Shown here piece after piece: positions 26,162 through 35,174 of a stretch of DNA of 64,000 nt (positions are counted from its first letter, which is position 1; the number at the start of each line of letters is the position of its first letter). The notes under the pieces were generated by a model that made no database searches, was not told where the DNA came from, and saw nothing but the letters and a program-made list of their open reading frames with translations. This DNA is from Ruegeria atlantica (lineage in GTDB: Bacteria; Pseudomonadota; Alphaproteobacteria; Rhodobacterales; Rhodobacteraceae), in contig NZ_WQCF01000004.1 in the NCBI RefSeq assembly GCF_013032455.1, positions 62,001 through 126,000 of the forward strand. Direction: 5' to 3'. Position numbers and translations under genes: made by a program.

Positions 26162-27118
26162 GTGCGGTTTAAGGGCTATCTGAAACCCGTATTGGGCGTG
26201 TTATCGTTGTTGGCCTTGGCCAATTGCGACGAAACGCTTTCGTCTTCGGTTGCACCACAACCACGACCGGCAGTCGTGGCACCTGCGCCCAACGCCTATG
26301 TCCCCCCTTCTGCGGCAAGTCAGGATTTGGCCCGTTTCTATCAGCGCGTAGAGCGCGACCTTCTGACCCGTGGCCTGCTGCGGGTGGACGGTGGCGGCCC
26401 GGACACGCCTTACGATGCCGACGATCTGGCGCGTAATTTCGAAGCCATCGCCTTTTATAGCGAATATCCCGATCACGCAGTGACCGCCTCGACGCTCAGG
26501 ACGGATGGGCAGCTTAGCCGTTGGACAAGTCCAGTGCGCGTTCAGACCGAGTTCGCCCCGTCAGTTCCGCCCGATGCACGCGAACAGGACACTGCACAGG
26601 TCGAGGCGTACACGGCGCGGCTGGCCAAGCTGACGGATCACCCGATTTCAGTCGTCAATCGCAAGGCCAACTTCCATGTGTTCTTTGCTGGCAAGGATGA
26701 CGGCAGTTATGTGGTGGCACGTCTCAAGCAGCTCATTCCCAATATCAGTCAGGCCTCTCTGGATCTGGTCGCGAACCCACGTGCCAATATCGACTGTTTC
26801 GTTTTCGCTTCGGCCACAAGCAATGCTCCGAACCGTTACGTGCGCGCGGTGACGCTGATTCGAACCGAGTTGCCCGACTTGCTACGCCGCAGCTGCATTC
26901 ATGAAGAGATTGCTCAGGGCCTCGGCCTGTCCAATGACAGCCCCGCCGCACGGCCCTCGATTTTCAACGATGACGATGAGTTTGCGCTGCTGACCAGCCA
27001 TGACGAGAAATTACTGACGATGCTCTATGACCCGCGCCTGGAACCCGGCGTGACGGCCGAGAACGCCCGCCCCGTGGTTCGGATCATTGCACGCGAATTG
27101 ATGGGCCAGCAGCTCTGA
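26162..27118 (+). CDS. DUF2927 lipoprotein with HEExxQ motif
   Basis: 318 aa from GTG 26162, 13 bases after telA; ATG 26123 inside telA is less likely. A lipoprotein-type signal ends LLALANC (residue about 20). The C-terminal half carries the DUF2927 core: CFVFA, then SCIHEEIAQGLGLSNDSPAARPSIFNDDDEFA. The HEExxQ pattern recalls a zinc peptidase site, though the family is uncharacterised. Its place between telA and the SPFH gene suggests the outer part of an envelope system. Confidence 0.84.
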   Translation: MRFKGYLKPVLGVLSLLALANCDETLSSSVAPQPRPAVVAPAPNAYVPPSAASQDLARFYQRVERDLLTRGLLRVDGGGPDTPYDADDLARNFEAIAFYSEYPDHAVTASTLRTDGQLSRWTSPVRVQTEFAPSVPPDAREQDTAQVEAYTARLAKLTDHPISVVNRKANFHVFFAGKDDGSYVVARLKQLIPNISQASLDLVANPRANIDCFVFASATSNAPNRYVRAVTLIRTELPDLLRRSCIHEEIAQGLGLSNDSPAARPSIFNDDDEFALLTSHDEKLLTMLYDPRLEPGVTAENARPVVRIIARELMGQQL

Positions 27119-27139
27119 GCCCAAGGAAAGGAGACCCCG

Positions 27140-28288
27140 ATGGGTATTTTCGATTTTCTGACCGGAGAATTTATTGACGTCATTCACTGGGTCGATGACA
27201 CCCGCGACACCATGGTCTGGCGGTTCGTGCGAGAGGGGCACGAAATCAAATACGGTGCCAAGCTGACTGTCCGCGAAGGTCAGGCGGCGGTGTTCGTGCA
27301 TGAAGGTCAACTGGCGGACGTATTCACGCCGGGTCTTTACATGCTTGAGACCAACAACATGCCGATCATGACGACCCTGCAGCACTGGGATCACGGCTTT
27401 CAGTCTCCGTTCAAATCCGAGATCTATTTCGTCAACACGACCCGGTTCAATGACTTGAAATGGGGCACCAAGAACCCGATCATGTTGCGCGACCCCGAAT
27501 TTGGTCCGACCCGCATCCGGGCCTTTGGCACCTATACTGTGCGTGTGAAGGATGCGGCGAAATTCCTGGTAGAGATCGTCGGCACCGATGGTGAGTTTAC
27601 CATGGATGAGATCAGCTTTCAGATTCGAAACATCATCGTTCAGGAATTCAGCCGCGTGATCGCCGGGTCGGGTATTCCGGTTCTGGACATGGCCGCCAAT
27701 ACCGCCGATTTGGGCAAATTGATCGCGGCTGAGGTTTCCCCGGTGCTGGACAGCTACGGGCTGGAGATGCCCGAATTCTACATCGAAAACATCTCGCTGC
27801 CGCCGGCGGTCGAGGCCGCGCTGGACAAGCGCACCTCGATGGGGCTGGCAGGTGATCTGGGCAAGTTCACACAGTATTCCGCAGCCGAAGCCATGACTGC
27901 TGCAGCCAATAACCCAGGTCAGGGCGGAGGCATGGGTGCCGGCCTTGGCATGGGAATGGGCATGGCTATGGCACAACAGATGTCGAACATGGCAGCGGGT
28001 CAGCCTCGCGGCCCGTGGAGCAGTTCCGCCCCCGCTGCCCCGCAACCCGCGGCACATGCGGCACCGCCGCCTCCCCCGCCTGTCGAGCATGTGTGGCATA
28101 TCGCGGTTGACGGTCAGACCAGCGGGCCATTCTCGAAGGCCAAGATGGGCCGCATGGCAACGGACGGAGAGATCACCCGCGACACCCATGTCTGGACGGC
28201 TGGTCAGGACGGCTGGAAAAAGGCTGGTGAAGTGCAGGAACTGGCACAGCTGTTCACCATTTTGCCACCGCCTCCGCCCGGCGCATGA
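27140..28288 (+). CDS. SPFH-domain protein with C-terminal GYF_2 domain (YdjI-like)
   Basis: 382 aa. Residues about 35-250 are an SPFH/virion-core-type domain as in Bacillus YdjI (HEIKYGAKLTVREGQAAVFV, YFVNTTRFNDLKWGT, FEFYIENISLPP-like EFYIENISLPPAV). A Gly/Met-rich linker (about 260-290) and Pro/Ala stretch follow, then a GYF_2 domain (WHIAVDGQTSGPFSKAKM, VWTAGQDGWKKAGEV). The protein lacks an evident membrane helix. Strong RBS AAAGGAG. In Bacillus, YdjI links stress proteins to the membrane; a similar scaffold role is inferred. Confidence 0.88.
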   Translation: MGIFDFLTGEFIDVIHWVDDTRDTMVWRFVREGHEIKYGAKLTVREGQAAVFVHEGQLADVFTPGLYMLETNNMPIMTTLQHWDHGFQSPFKSEIYFVNTTRFNDLKWGTKNPIMLRDPEFGPTRIRAFGTYTVRVKDAAKFLVEIVGTDGEFTMDEISFQIRNIIVQEFSRVIAGSGIPVLDMAANTADLGKLIAAEVSPVLDSYGLEMPEFYIENISLPPAVEAALDKRTSMGLAGDLGKFTQYSAAEAMTAAANNPGQGGGMGAGLGMGMGMAMAQQMSNMAAGQPRGPWSSSAPAAPQPAAHAAPPPPPPVEHVWHIAVDGQTSGPFSKAKMGRMATDGEITRDTHVWTAGQDGWKKAGEVQELAQLFTILPPPPPGA

Positions 28289-28320
28289 TCATTTGGGCGC
28301 TAGCGTAGAAACAGGGCGGC

Positions 28321-29415
28321 ATGATGACCGAAGAACACAGATTTCCCTGCGAGCAATGCGGTGCGGATTACAGGTTCAACCCCAGTGATGGCAGTCTGAC
28401 CTGCGACCATTGCGGACATTCCGAAGCAATCGGCGCTGGCCATTGGGGTGGTGCCAGCCTGAAAGAACTGGAATTCAACGCTGCTATCGCGGAGCAACTG
28501 CCAGACAGCGAGATCGAGGAAACGCGTGTTCTATCCTGCCCCAACTGCGCGGCTCAGGTCGAATTTGACCCCGCCACCCACGCCGCCGAATGCCCGTTCT
28601 GCGCGACGCCAGTGGTTACGGATACCGGGACCAATCGACACATCAAACCGCGAGGAGTGCTGCCGTTTGCTCTGGACGAACGCACGGCGCATAAGGCGAT
28701 GGGAGATTGGCTGGGCAAGCTTTGGTTTGCGCCAAATGGGCTGAAGGACTACGCCCGCAAAGGCCGCAAGATGCAGGGCATTTATGTGCCCTACTGGACC
28801 TTTGATGCAGACACACAATCCAGCTACCGTGGTGAACGCGGCACCGTTTACTATGAAACGCGAACTGTCATGCGTGATGGCAAACGTGTTCAACAGCAGG
28901 TGCCCAAGGTGCGTTGGTCGCCGAAATCTGGCCGGGTGAAACGATTCTTTGACGACGTTCTGGTGCTGGCCTCAAGATCCTTGCCCAAATCCTATACAGA
29001 CGCGCTGGAACCCTGGGATTTGCCCGCGTTGGAACCGTATCAACCAGAGTATCTGGCAGGGTTCCGGGCCGAGGCCTATACGGTCGAATTGCAGGAAGGA
29101 TACTCCGAGGCCCGCGGGTACATGGCCCGCGTGATCGAGCGGGATGTTCGTTTCGATATTGGCGGTGACCGTCAGCGGATACATGCGATCGATACGGATG
29201 TGCGCGACGTGACCTTCAAGCATATCCTACTGCCGGTCTGGATGGCGGCTTACAAGTATCGTGGCCAGACCTATCGGTTCGTTGTCAACGGGCGCACTGG
29301 TCGTGTTCAGGGTGAACGCCCTTGGTCAGCGATCAAGATCACCGTTGCCGTTTTGCTTGGCCTGCTTGTAGCCGCTGGCGTCGGGTACCTGATGGCAACT
29401 GGTCAGCAGGGCTGA
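28321..29415 (+). CDS. Double zinc-ribbon membrane protein
   Basis: 364 aa. Two N-terminal zinc ribbons: CEQC with CDHC (residues about 10-33) and CPNC with CPFC (about 73-95). A beta-rich middle includes VPYWTFDADTQSSYRGERG. A single C-terminal hydrophobic helix is at about 337-360, so it is tail-anchored. Often annotated as TFIIB-type zinc finger or helicase-like, which it is not. It is the last of the six-gene cluster and resembles the YdjG-type partner of YdjI-like SPFH proteins. Confidence 0.82.
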   Translation: MMTEEHRFPCEQCGADYRFNPSDGSLTCDHCGHSEAIGAGHWGGASLKELEFNAAIAEQLPDSEIEETRVLSCPNCAAQVEFDPATHAAECPFCATPVVTDTGTNRHIKPRGVLPFALDERTAHKAMGDWLGKLWFAPNGLKDYARKGRKMQGIYVPYWTFDADTQSSYRGERGTVYYETRTVMRDGKRVQQQVPKVRWSPKSGRVKRFFDDVLVLASRSLPKSYTDALEPWDLPALEPYQPEYLAGFRAEAYTVELQEGYSEARGYMARVIERDVRFDIGGDRQRIHAIDTDVRDVTFKHILLPVWMAAYKYRGQTYRFVVNGRTGRVQGERPWSAIKITVAVLLGLLVAAGVGYLMATGQQG

Positions 29416-29512
29416 CACGGGCCGCGACCCAAAAGAGTGAGGAATGTTAGCGCTTGACTTCTGTTGGTCCGACGCCATCCTGCGCCGCGTCAACGCCGAG
29501 GGGGAGATACGC

Positions 29513-30181
29513 GTGGCACTGTCCAATCTGAACCAATTGCTGACCGCCCGACATTCCTGCCGTGCATTTCTCTCTGATCCGGTGCCAAAGGACCAGATCG
29601 AACAAATCCTGACCAGCGCCGCACGTGTGCCCAGTTGGTGCAACGCCCAACCCTGGCATGTCGTGATTGCCAGCGGTGCAGAAACCGACCGCTTTCGTGC
29701 CGCATTACAGAAAGAGGCACAAACAGGAACCTCGGCCCCTGATCTGCCTTTTCCAACTTCGTATTCCGGGGCCTATCAGGATCGTCGTCGAGCCTGCGGC
29801 TGGGCTTTGTACGAGGCCGTGGGCGTGGAACGAGGGGACCGCGCAGCCTCGGCCCGGCAGATGATGGAAAACTTTACCCTGTTCGGCGCGCCGCATTGCG
29901 CACTCCTTACAAGCCCAACTGAGCTGGGGGCCTATGGTGCGTTGGACTGTGGCGGGTTTATCACTGCTTTTGCACTAGCTGCACAGGCCCTGGGCATAGC
30001 CACGATCCCACAAGCTGCGCTAGCGGCCTACAGCCCATTCATTCACCGATATTTCGACATTCCGGACGACCGCAAATTTTTATGCGCGATTTCATTCGGA
30101 TATGCCGACAATGAACACCCAGCCAACAGTTTTCGCACCGACCGCGCCGATCTGAATGAGATCGCCCAGTGGCTCGGGTAG
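29513..30181 (+). CDS. Nitroreductase-family FMN oxidoreductase
   Basis: 222 aa from GTG 29513 (GGGGGAGA upstream); an ATG at 29444 would add 23 residues without family resemblance. FMN-site motifs: LLTARHSCRAFLSDPV and PSWCNAQPWHVVIA at the N-terminus, CGGFITAFALAAQALGIATIP near residue 160. Family reduces nitro groups, quinones or enones with NAD(P)H. Substrate unknown. It lies 97 bases downstream of the stress cluster and may or may not share its transcript. Confidence 0.87.
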   Translation: MALSNLNQLLTARHSCRAFLSDPVPKDQIEQILTSAARVPSWCNAQPWHVVIASGAETDRFRAALQKEAQTGTSAPDLPFPTSYSGAYQDRRRACGWALYEAVGVERGDRAASARQMMENFTLFGAPHCALLTSPTELGAYGALDCGGFITAFALAAQALGIATIPQAALAAYSPFIHRYFDIPDDRKFLCAISFGYADNEHPANSFRTDRADLNEIAQWLG

Positions 30182-30202
30182 CACACCAAGCGGAGAATAG
30201 TT

Positions 30203-30640
30203 TTGCGCGCAGTATTACAACGCGTTTCGCACGCCAAAGTATCGGTAGACGGACAGGTTATCGGTCAGACTGGACCGGGGTTAATGATCCTTGTCTGCGC
30301 GATGCAGGAAGATGATGAGGCAAAGGCGGACCAGCTGGCTGCCAAGATTTCGAAGCTGCGTATATTCAAGGATGACGCAGGCAAAATGAACCGTTCGGTT
30401 GTGGATATTGAAGGCTCGGCGCTGGTGATCAGCCAATTCACTTTGGCCGCCGATACATCTCGCGGCAACAGACCGGGATTTTCCGAGGCTGCATCGCCGG
30501 AAGTTGGCAAACATCTGTATGAAGTCTTTGCCCAGCATCTTCAGGCCTGCGGTGTGCCCGTAGAAACCGGAAAATTCGGTGCAAATATGGCGGTTGAACT
30601 GGTCAATGACGGGCCGGTCACGATTTGGGTGGAAAGCTGA
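30203..30640 (+). CDS. dtd: D-aminoacyl-tRNA deacylase
   Basis: 145 aa, proofreading enzyme that frees tRNA of D-amino acids and glycine mischarged on tRNA-Ala. Conserved [21 protein letters not shown] and the C-terminal NDGPVTIW cis-proline motif are present. The only suitable start is TTG at 30203 (GCGGAG upstream), which makes the standard [10 protein letters not shown]-terminus. Its TGA overlaps the next ATG. Confidence 0.95.
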   Translation: MRAVLQRVSHAKVSVDGQVIGQTGPGLMILVCAMQEDDEAKADQLAAKISKLRIFKDDAGKMNRSVVDIEGSALVISQFTLAADTSRGNRPGFSEAASPEVGKHLYEVFAQHLQACGVPVETGKFGANMAVELVNDGPVTIWVES

Positions 30641-31743
30641 TGGACAGAAGAGAGCAAGCAATTCGCATCTGGCAGGCTGGTGTCGATGCCGTAGGTGGGT
30701 ACACGGCAACAAGCAAGGTCTTGAGCGATGTTTCCGAGCCAGATCAGATTCTGGCCGTGGGCAAACCCGCAGCGGCGATGGCCCGTGCCGCGTTAGATCA
30801 TTTCGGTCTGCTCCCCACGCTGGTTGTCACCAAGGATGACCACGGGCGTGACCTGCCTGATCATGTGACGGTAATTGAGGCCTCTCATCCCGTTCCAGAC
30901 GAGCGAAGCCTTCTGGGGGGCCGGGCTCTGCGTGAGACGGTAGAGGCAATGGATTCGGATTCGCATCTGCTGCTGCTGGTTTCAGGCGGTGCGTCCTCGT
31001 TGGCCGAAGATTTGCTACCGGGAAAGTCGTTGGAAGACTTGGGGCGATTAAACAAGAAACTTCTGTCAGAAGGTCTGGACATCACGTCCATGAACACCGA
31101 ACGGCGCAAGCTGTCGCGGATCAAGGGCGGTGGATTGCTGTCCCATTTCAAAGGGAAAAAGGCGACAGTTCTGGCTATTTCCGATGTGCCAGGCGACGAT
31201 CTGAACGTTATCGGATCGGGGATTGGGGCGCTGCCTGCCTCAGTTAGTTTTCAGGCCCACACACAGATCGTAGCCTCGAACGCTCATGCACGTGAAGCCG
31301 CAGTGGAACTGGCGCGAAGCGAAGGCTTAAATGTGCATACCAACGAAGAATGCCTGCATGATGATTTTCTGAACGTTGCCGGAACCTTGGGCGAGCGTAT
31401 CCGAAACATGCCCACCGGAGTCATGGTGTTCGGAGGAGAGCCAACGGTGATCCTGCCAGAAAATCCCGGGCGCGGCGGCCGCAACCAAGCGCTTGCACTG
31501 GCACTGGCACAAGAAATTTCTGGGTGCGATCGAATAACGATTGTTGTCGGGGGAACCGACGGCACAGATGGGCCCACCCAAGCCGCAGGAGCCGTTATTG
31601 ACGCTACTACGTGGGGTGACGGCGCTGAATCAGCTTTGCAGAATGCCGACAGCGGCAGTTATCTGGAAGGTGCCGGGGCTTTACTGGTCACTGGTCCGAC
31701 TGGAACAAACGTGATGGATCTGCTTGTCGTAATCCGCTCATGA
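30640..31743 (+). CDS. Glycerate 2-kinase (DUF4147/TtuD-GckA family)
   Basis: 367 aa from ATG 30640, overlapping the dtd stop (ATGA). Motifs: AVGKPAAAMARAALDHF, ASHPVPDERSL, LVSGGASSLAEDLLPG, and GGEPTVILPENPGRGGRNQ with GGTDGTDGPT. Family phosphorylates glycerate to 2-phosphoglycerate; older annotations call it hydroxypyruvate reductase. It probably serves the glyoxylate/serine or tartrate branch. Confidence 0.9.
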   Translation: MDRREQAIRIWQAGVDAVGGYTATSKVLSDVSEPDQILAVGKPAAAMARAALDHFGLLPTLVVTKDDHGRDLPDHVTVIEASHPVPDERSLLGGRALRETVEAMDSDSHLLLLVSGGASSLAEDLLPGKSLEDLGRLNKKLLSEGLDITSMNTERRKLSRIKGGGLLSHFKGKKATVLAISDVPGDDLNVIGSGIGALPASVSFQAHTQIVASNAHAREAAVELARSEGLNVHTNEECLHDDFLNVAGTLGERIRNMPTGVMVFGGEPTVILPENPGRGGRNQALALALAQEISGCDRITIVVGGTDGTDGPTQAAGAVIDATTWGDGAESALQNADSGSYLEGAGALLVTGPTGTNVMDLLVVIRS

Positions 31744-31794
31744 TTTGACGATTCCCGAGGCGCCCGGATTTTGAAAAGCTCGGACAGTGCTACA

Positions 31795-32493
31795 ATGACG
31801 CCGCCTGCGAACACGCTACGTGATATCGAAGATCTTCCTGACATCGGCATCGAAATGCCTGATGTCTGCCGCTTGTCCGCTCGCGAATGGTGCCCCAGAG
31901 ATGCGTTAGAAGACCCCGTCCCCGCCGTCTTGGAGTTTCTGCCCTATCGCAAGCGGGATGGCACTTTGGTCCGAGACGCTCTGACCCACCCTAGGATTGT
32001 GCAACACGGCCATGCCTGCATCCGCGTGGACATGCACGGCAATGGCGACAGCGTAAGTCTGATGGAGGACGAATACACCCATCAAGAACTAGACGACGCA
32101 GTGAAAACGATTCAATGGGTGGCCCAACAACCTTGGTGTACTAGTGCGGTTGGGATGATGAGGATCAGCTGGGGCGGGTTCAACGCGCTTCAGGTCGCGG
32201 TACTGCAGCCCGAACCGCTGAAGGCAATCATCACCCTGTGTTCGACCGCCGACCGATTTGCCGACGACATCCACTATAAAGGCGGCTGCCTGTTGAATGA
32301 GAACTTTGGGTGGGGCGCAACAATGTGGTCTTATTCGTCCCGCCCACCAGCCCCGGCCTTGCGCTCGAATTGGCGTGAACCGTGGGCGGACGCGACCACC
32401 TTCTACCTCAGGGCAAAATTGGATGCCTATGAGGGCGAGAACTTGATATCAACGAAGGAACTGGAGGATTCCATACCACGTGATCAGGTCTGA
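31795..32493 (+). pseudogene. CocE/NonD-type hydrolase with internal deletion
   Basis: 232 aa where the family normally has about 650-700. Residues 1 to about 195 match the N-terminal alpha/beta domain (LEFLPYRKRDGT, DMHGNGDS, QPWCTSAVGMM, DDIHYKGGCLLNENFGWG, MWSYSSRPPAPAL). After WREPW (about 32385) the sequence jumps to what looks like the family's extreme C-terminus (LDAYEGEN, IPRDQV). The nucleophile motif reads MRISWGG instead of MGISWGG. The frame is still open (TTG 31771 is an alternative start). An in-frame loss of several hundred codons and loss of function are inferred. Confidence 0.7.
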
Positions 32494-32553
32494 TTTTCTG
32501 ACCCGCGCGGACGAGACATTTGCCCTTGCCCGCACGACCGAAATGCGCCTACT

Positions 32554-32569
32554 TTGACTCACGCGTCAA
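32554..32569. promoter_or_regulatory. Palindrome upstream of peptide ABC transporter
   Basis: TTGAC-N6-GTCAA inverted repeat, 50 bases before the ATG of the substrate-binding protein gene. The TTGACT half could also be a -35 box, although no matching -10 is evident 17 bases on. An operator for the ABC operon is possible but unproven. Confidence 0.3.
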
Positions 32570-32618
32570 TAAAAAGCCCATCAAGGGCCTACAAACCACT
32601 CAACTGGGAGATCTTTGA

Positions 32619-34202
32619 ATGAACGAACAACTCACCCACATGACCAAAGAGGTCACAGCCGGCAAGCTTACGCGCCGCGAATTCATGGGGAAAGCAGCGG
32701 CTCTGGGTGTGTCGGCGGCATTGGCCAGCACCATGTTTGCCGATGCTGCACGCGCGGCTGGTCCGAAAAAGGGCGGCGACTTCAAAATGGGGATGAGCAG
32801 CGGCGAATCCACCAATTCGCTTGACCCGGCAAGCTATGCCAGCCCTGTACCTGCCATGAACGGGCGCCTATTCGGGGATACACTGGTAGAAGTCACCCCT
32901 GACGGCTCGATTGAGCCGCGCCTAGCGGAAAGTGTGGAAGGCAGTGCAGACGCAAAAGTCTGGACCTTCAAACTGCGTCCCGGCGTCGAATTCCACAATG
33001 GCAAGACCATGACCAGCGAAGATGTGCTGAAGACCATGGAACGCCACTCGAACGAAGACTCAAAATCCGGTGCCCTGGGCATCATGAAAGGTATCGAGTC
33101 GATGAAGGCAGACGGGGAATATTTCCAGGTCACGTTGGCCGAGGCGAACGCCGACCTGCCCTATCTGATGTCCGACTACCACCTGATCGTTCAGCCCGAT
33201 GGCGGAATGGAAAACCCTGGCGACGGAGTCGGTACAGGGCCATACAAGCTTGAAACAAATGAACCGGGTGTACGGCACCTGTTCTCCAAGTTCGAAAATC
33301 ACTGGAGCGATGAAGGCCATTACGACAGTGTGGAAAACATCGTGATCAACGATGCCACAGCCCGTATGGCCGCGCTGCAATCAGGTCAGGTGCACATGGC
33401 CAACCGTGTCGAACCTAAAGTGGCCGATCTGCTTGGACGAGCACCAAATCTGACCGTCGAGTCGACGCCGGGCCGCGGGCATTATGTATTCATCATGCAT
33501 TGCGACACAGCGCCCTTCGACAGCAATGAACTGCGGATGGCGCTGAAATATGCGATCAACCGCGAGGAAATGGTCGACAAGATCCTGCGTGGATACGGAT
33601 CTCTGGGTAATGACATGCCTATCAATGTCTCCTACCCGCTGTTCGATACTTCGATCCCCCAGCGCGAGTTTGATCTGGAAAAAGCCAAGGAGCACTATCA
33701 GAAGTCCGGGCATGACGGGTCCCCAATCATCCTGCGTACTGCGGATGGTGCGTTCCCCGGCGCGGTGGATGCGGCAGCCTTGTTCCAGCAATCGGCGGCA
33801 CAGGCCGGTATTCCGCTGGAAATCAAGCGTGAACCAAATGACGGATACTGGTCCGAAGTGTGGAACGTTCAGCCCTTCTGCGCCTCGTACTGGTCGGGTC
33901 GTCCGGTTCAGGATCAGATGTATGGTACCGCCTATCTGTCGACCGCAGACTGGAACGACACCCGGTTCAAGGTCGAGGAATTTGATGCCCTTCTGCTGCA
34001 GGCGCGGGCGGAACTCGATCCCGAAAAGCGCAAAGAGCTGTACTCCAAGATGGGATACATGGTGCGCGATACAGGCGGCCTGATCTGCCCAATGTTCAAT
34101 GACTTCATTGATGGTATCAGCACTCAAGTTGCCGGCTGGGTGACTGACCCGAATGGCGAGTTGATGAACCAGTACATTGCGCGCAAAACCTGGTTCGCCT
34201 GA
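32619..34202 (+). CDS. ABC transporter substrate-binding protein, SBP_bac_5 (peptide) family
   Basis: 527 aa periplasmic binding protein. A twin-arginine signal is visible (LTRREFMGKAAALG, residues about 18-31, ending AARAA). The mature part has the family 5 core (RLAESVEGSADAKVWTFKLRPGVEFHNGKTMTSEDV and DTAPFDSNELRMALKYAINREEMVD, split here). RBS GGGAG. First gene of a four-gene importer operon; cargo is a peptide, opine or similar solute. Confidence 0.93.
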   Translation: MNEQLTHMTKEVTAGKLTRREFMGKAAALGVSAALASTMFADAARAAGPKKGGDFKMGMSSGESTNSLDPASYASPVPAMNGRLFGDTLVEVTPDGSIEPRLAESVEGSADAKVWTFKLRPGVEFHNGKTMTSEDVLKTMERHSNEDSKSGALGIMKGIESMKADGEYFQVTLAEANADLPYLMSDYHLIVQPDGGMENPGDGVGTGPYKLETNEPGVRHLFSKFENHWSDEGHYDSVENIVINDATARMAALQSGQVHMANRVEPKVADLLGRAPNLTVESTPGRGHYVFIMHCDTAPFDSNELRMALKYAINREEMVDKILRGYGSLGNDMPINVSYPLFDTSIPQREFDLEKAKEHYQKSGHDGSPIILRTADGAFPGAVDAAALFQQSAAQAGIPLEIKREPNDGYWSEVWNVQPFCASYWSGRPVQDQMYGTAYLSTADWNDTRFKVEEFDALLLQARAELDPEKRKELYSKMGYMVRDTGGLICPMFNDFIDGISTQVAGWVTDPNGELMNQYIARKTWFA

Positions 34203-34217
34203 TAAGGGCCACGGATC

Positions 34218-35174
34218 ATGCATCCTATCATCAAACTGGTTTCCCAGCGCCTGGCGCTGGGACTCCTGCTTCTCTTCGGTGCATCGGCTCTGATTTTCGG
34301 CCTCACCGAAGCCTTGCCGGGGGACGCCGCACAAGCGGTCCTTGGCCAATCCGCAACCCCCGAGGCGCTGGCAAACCTGCGCGAGGAAATGGGCCTCAAC
34401 CGCCCGGCCCTGACCCGCTATTTCGAATGGCTGGGAGGCATTGTGCAGGGCGATCTGGGCCAGTCTCTGACCAATAAACTGGACATCGCCGAAAGTATCG
34501 GAAAACGCTTGGGGAATACCCTGTTTTTGGCGAGTGTTGCGGCGGTCGTTTCTGTGCCGCTTGCCATCTTTCTGGGTCTGCTGGCCGTCCAGTACCGCAA
34601 CCGTTGGCCAGATAAACTGATTTCTGCCATCACACTTACCACGGTTTCGATCCCCGAATTCCTGATTGGTTATGTGCTGGTCTATTTCATCTCGGTCAAG
34701 CTGGGATGGTTTTCCTCGCTGGCGATGATCAATGACACGATGTCCTTTGGTCAGAAACTCTATGCAGTTGCCCTGCCCGCTTTCGTTCTGACGCTGGTTG
34801 TGTTGGCGCAGATGATGCGAATGACGCGCGCGGCGATTTTGAACCTTATGCAATCGGCCTATATCGAAACAGCTGAATTGAAGGGCCTGACCACGTTTCA
34901 GGTTATCGCGCGGCATGCCTTTCCCAACGCAATTTCACCCATCGTCAACGTTGTCATGTTGAACCTGGCCTATCTGGTTGTGGGCGTCGTGGTTGTTGAG
35001 GTGGTGTTCGTCTATCCCGGCATGGGTCAATACCTGGTGGATTCAGTGACCAAGCGCGACGTACCAGTCGTTCTGGCGTGCGGTGTCGTTTTTGCGGCCG
35101 TCTATATCGGCCTGAATATGGTTGCCGATATCGTGTCGATCCTTGCCAACCCAAGACTGAGGCACCCGAAATGA
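34218..35174 (+). CDS. ABC transporter permease (DppB type)
   Basis: 318 aa inner-membrane permease with six helices. Typical N-terminal SQRLALGLLLLFGASALIF and late VEVVFVYPGMGQYLVDSV. The EAA-type loop is around TAELKGLTTFQVIARHAFPNA. The stop overlaps the next gene by 4 bases (ATGA). Confidence 0.93.
   Translation: MHPIIKLVSQRLALGLLLLFGASALIFGLTEALPGDAAQAVLGQSATPEALANLREEMGLNRPALTRYFEWLGGIVQGDLGQSLTNKLDIAESIGKRLGNTLFLASVAAVVSVPLAIFLGLLAVQYRNRWPDKLISAITLTTVSIPEFLIGYVLVYFISVKLGWFSSLAMINDTMSFGQKLYAVALPAFVLTLVVLAQMMRMTRAAILNLMQSAYIETAELKGLTTFQVIARHAFPNAISPIVNVVMLNLAYLVVGVVVVEVVFVYPGMGQYLVDSVTKRDVPVVLACGVVFAAVYIGLNMVADIVSILANPRLRHPK

Noticed and set aside
27011..28189. 392-aa minus-strand open frame
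   Set aside because: Antisense shadow of the SPFH-GYF gene, no family motifs.
33381..34916. 511-aa minus-strand open frame
   Set aside because: It lies opposite the peptide-binding protein and permease genes, which have clear family motifs; the antisense product is His/Gln/Arg-rich with no recognisable domain.
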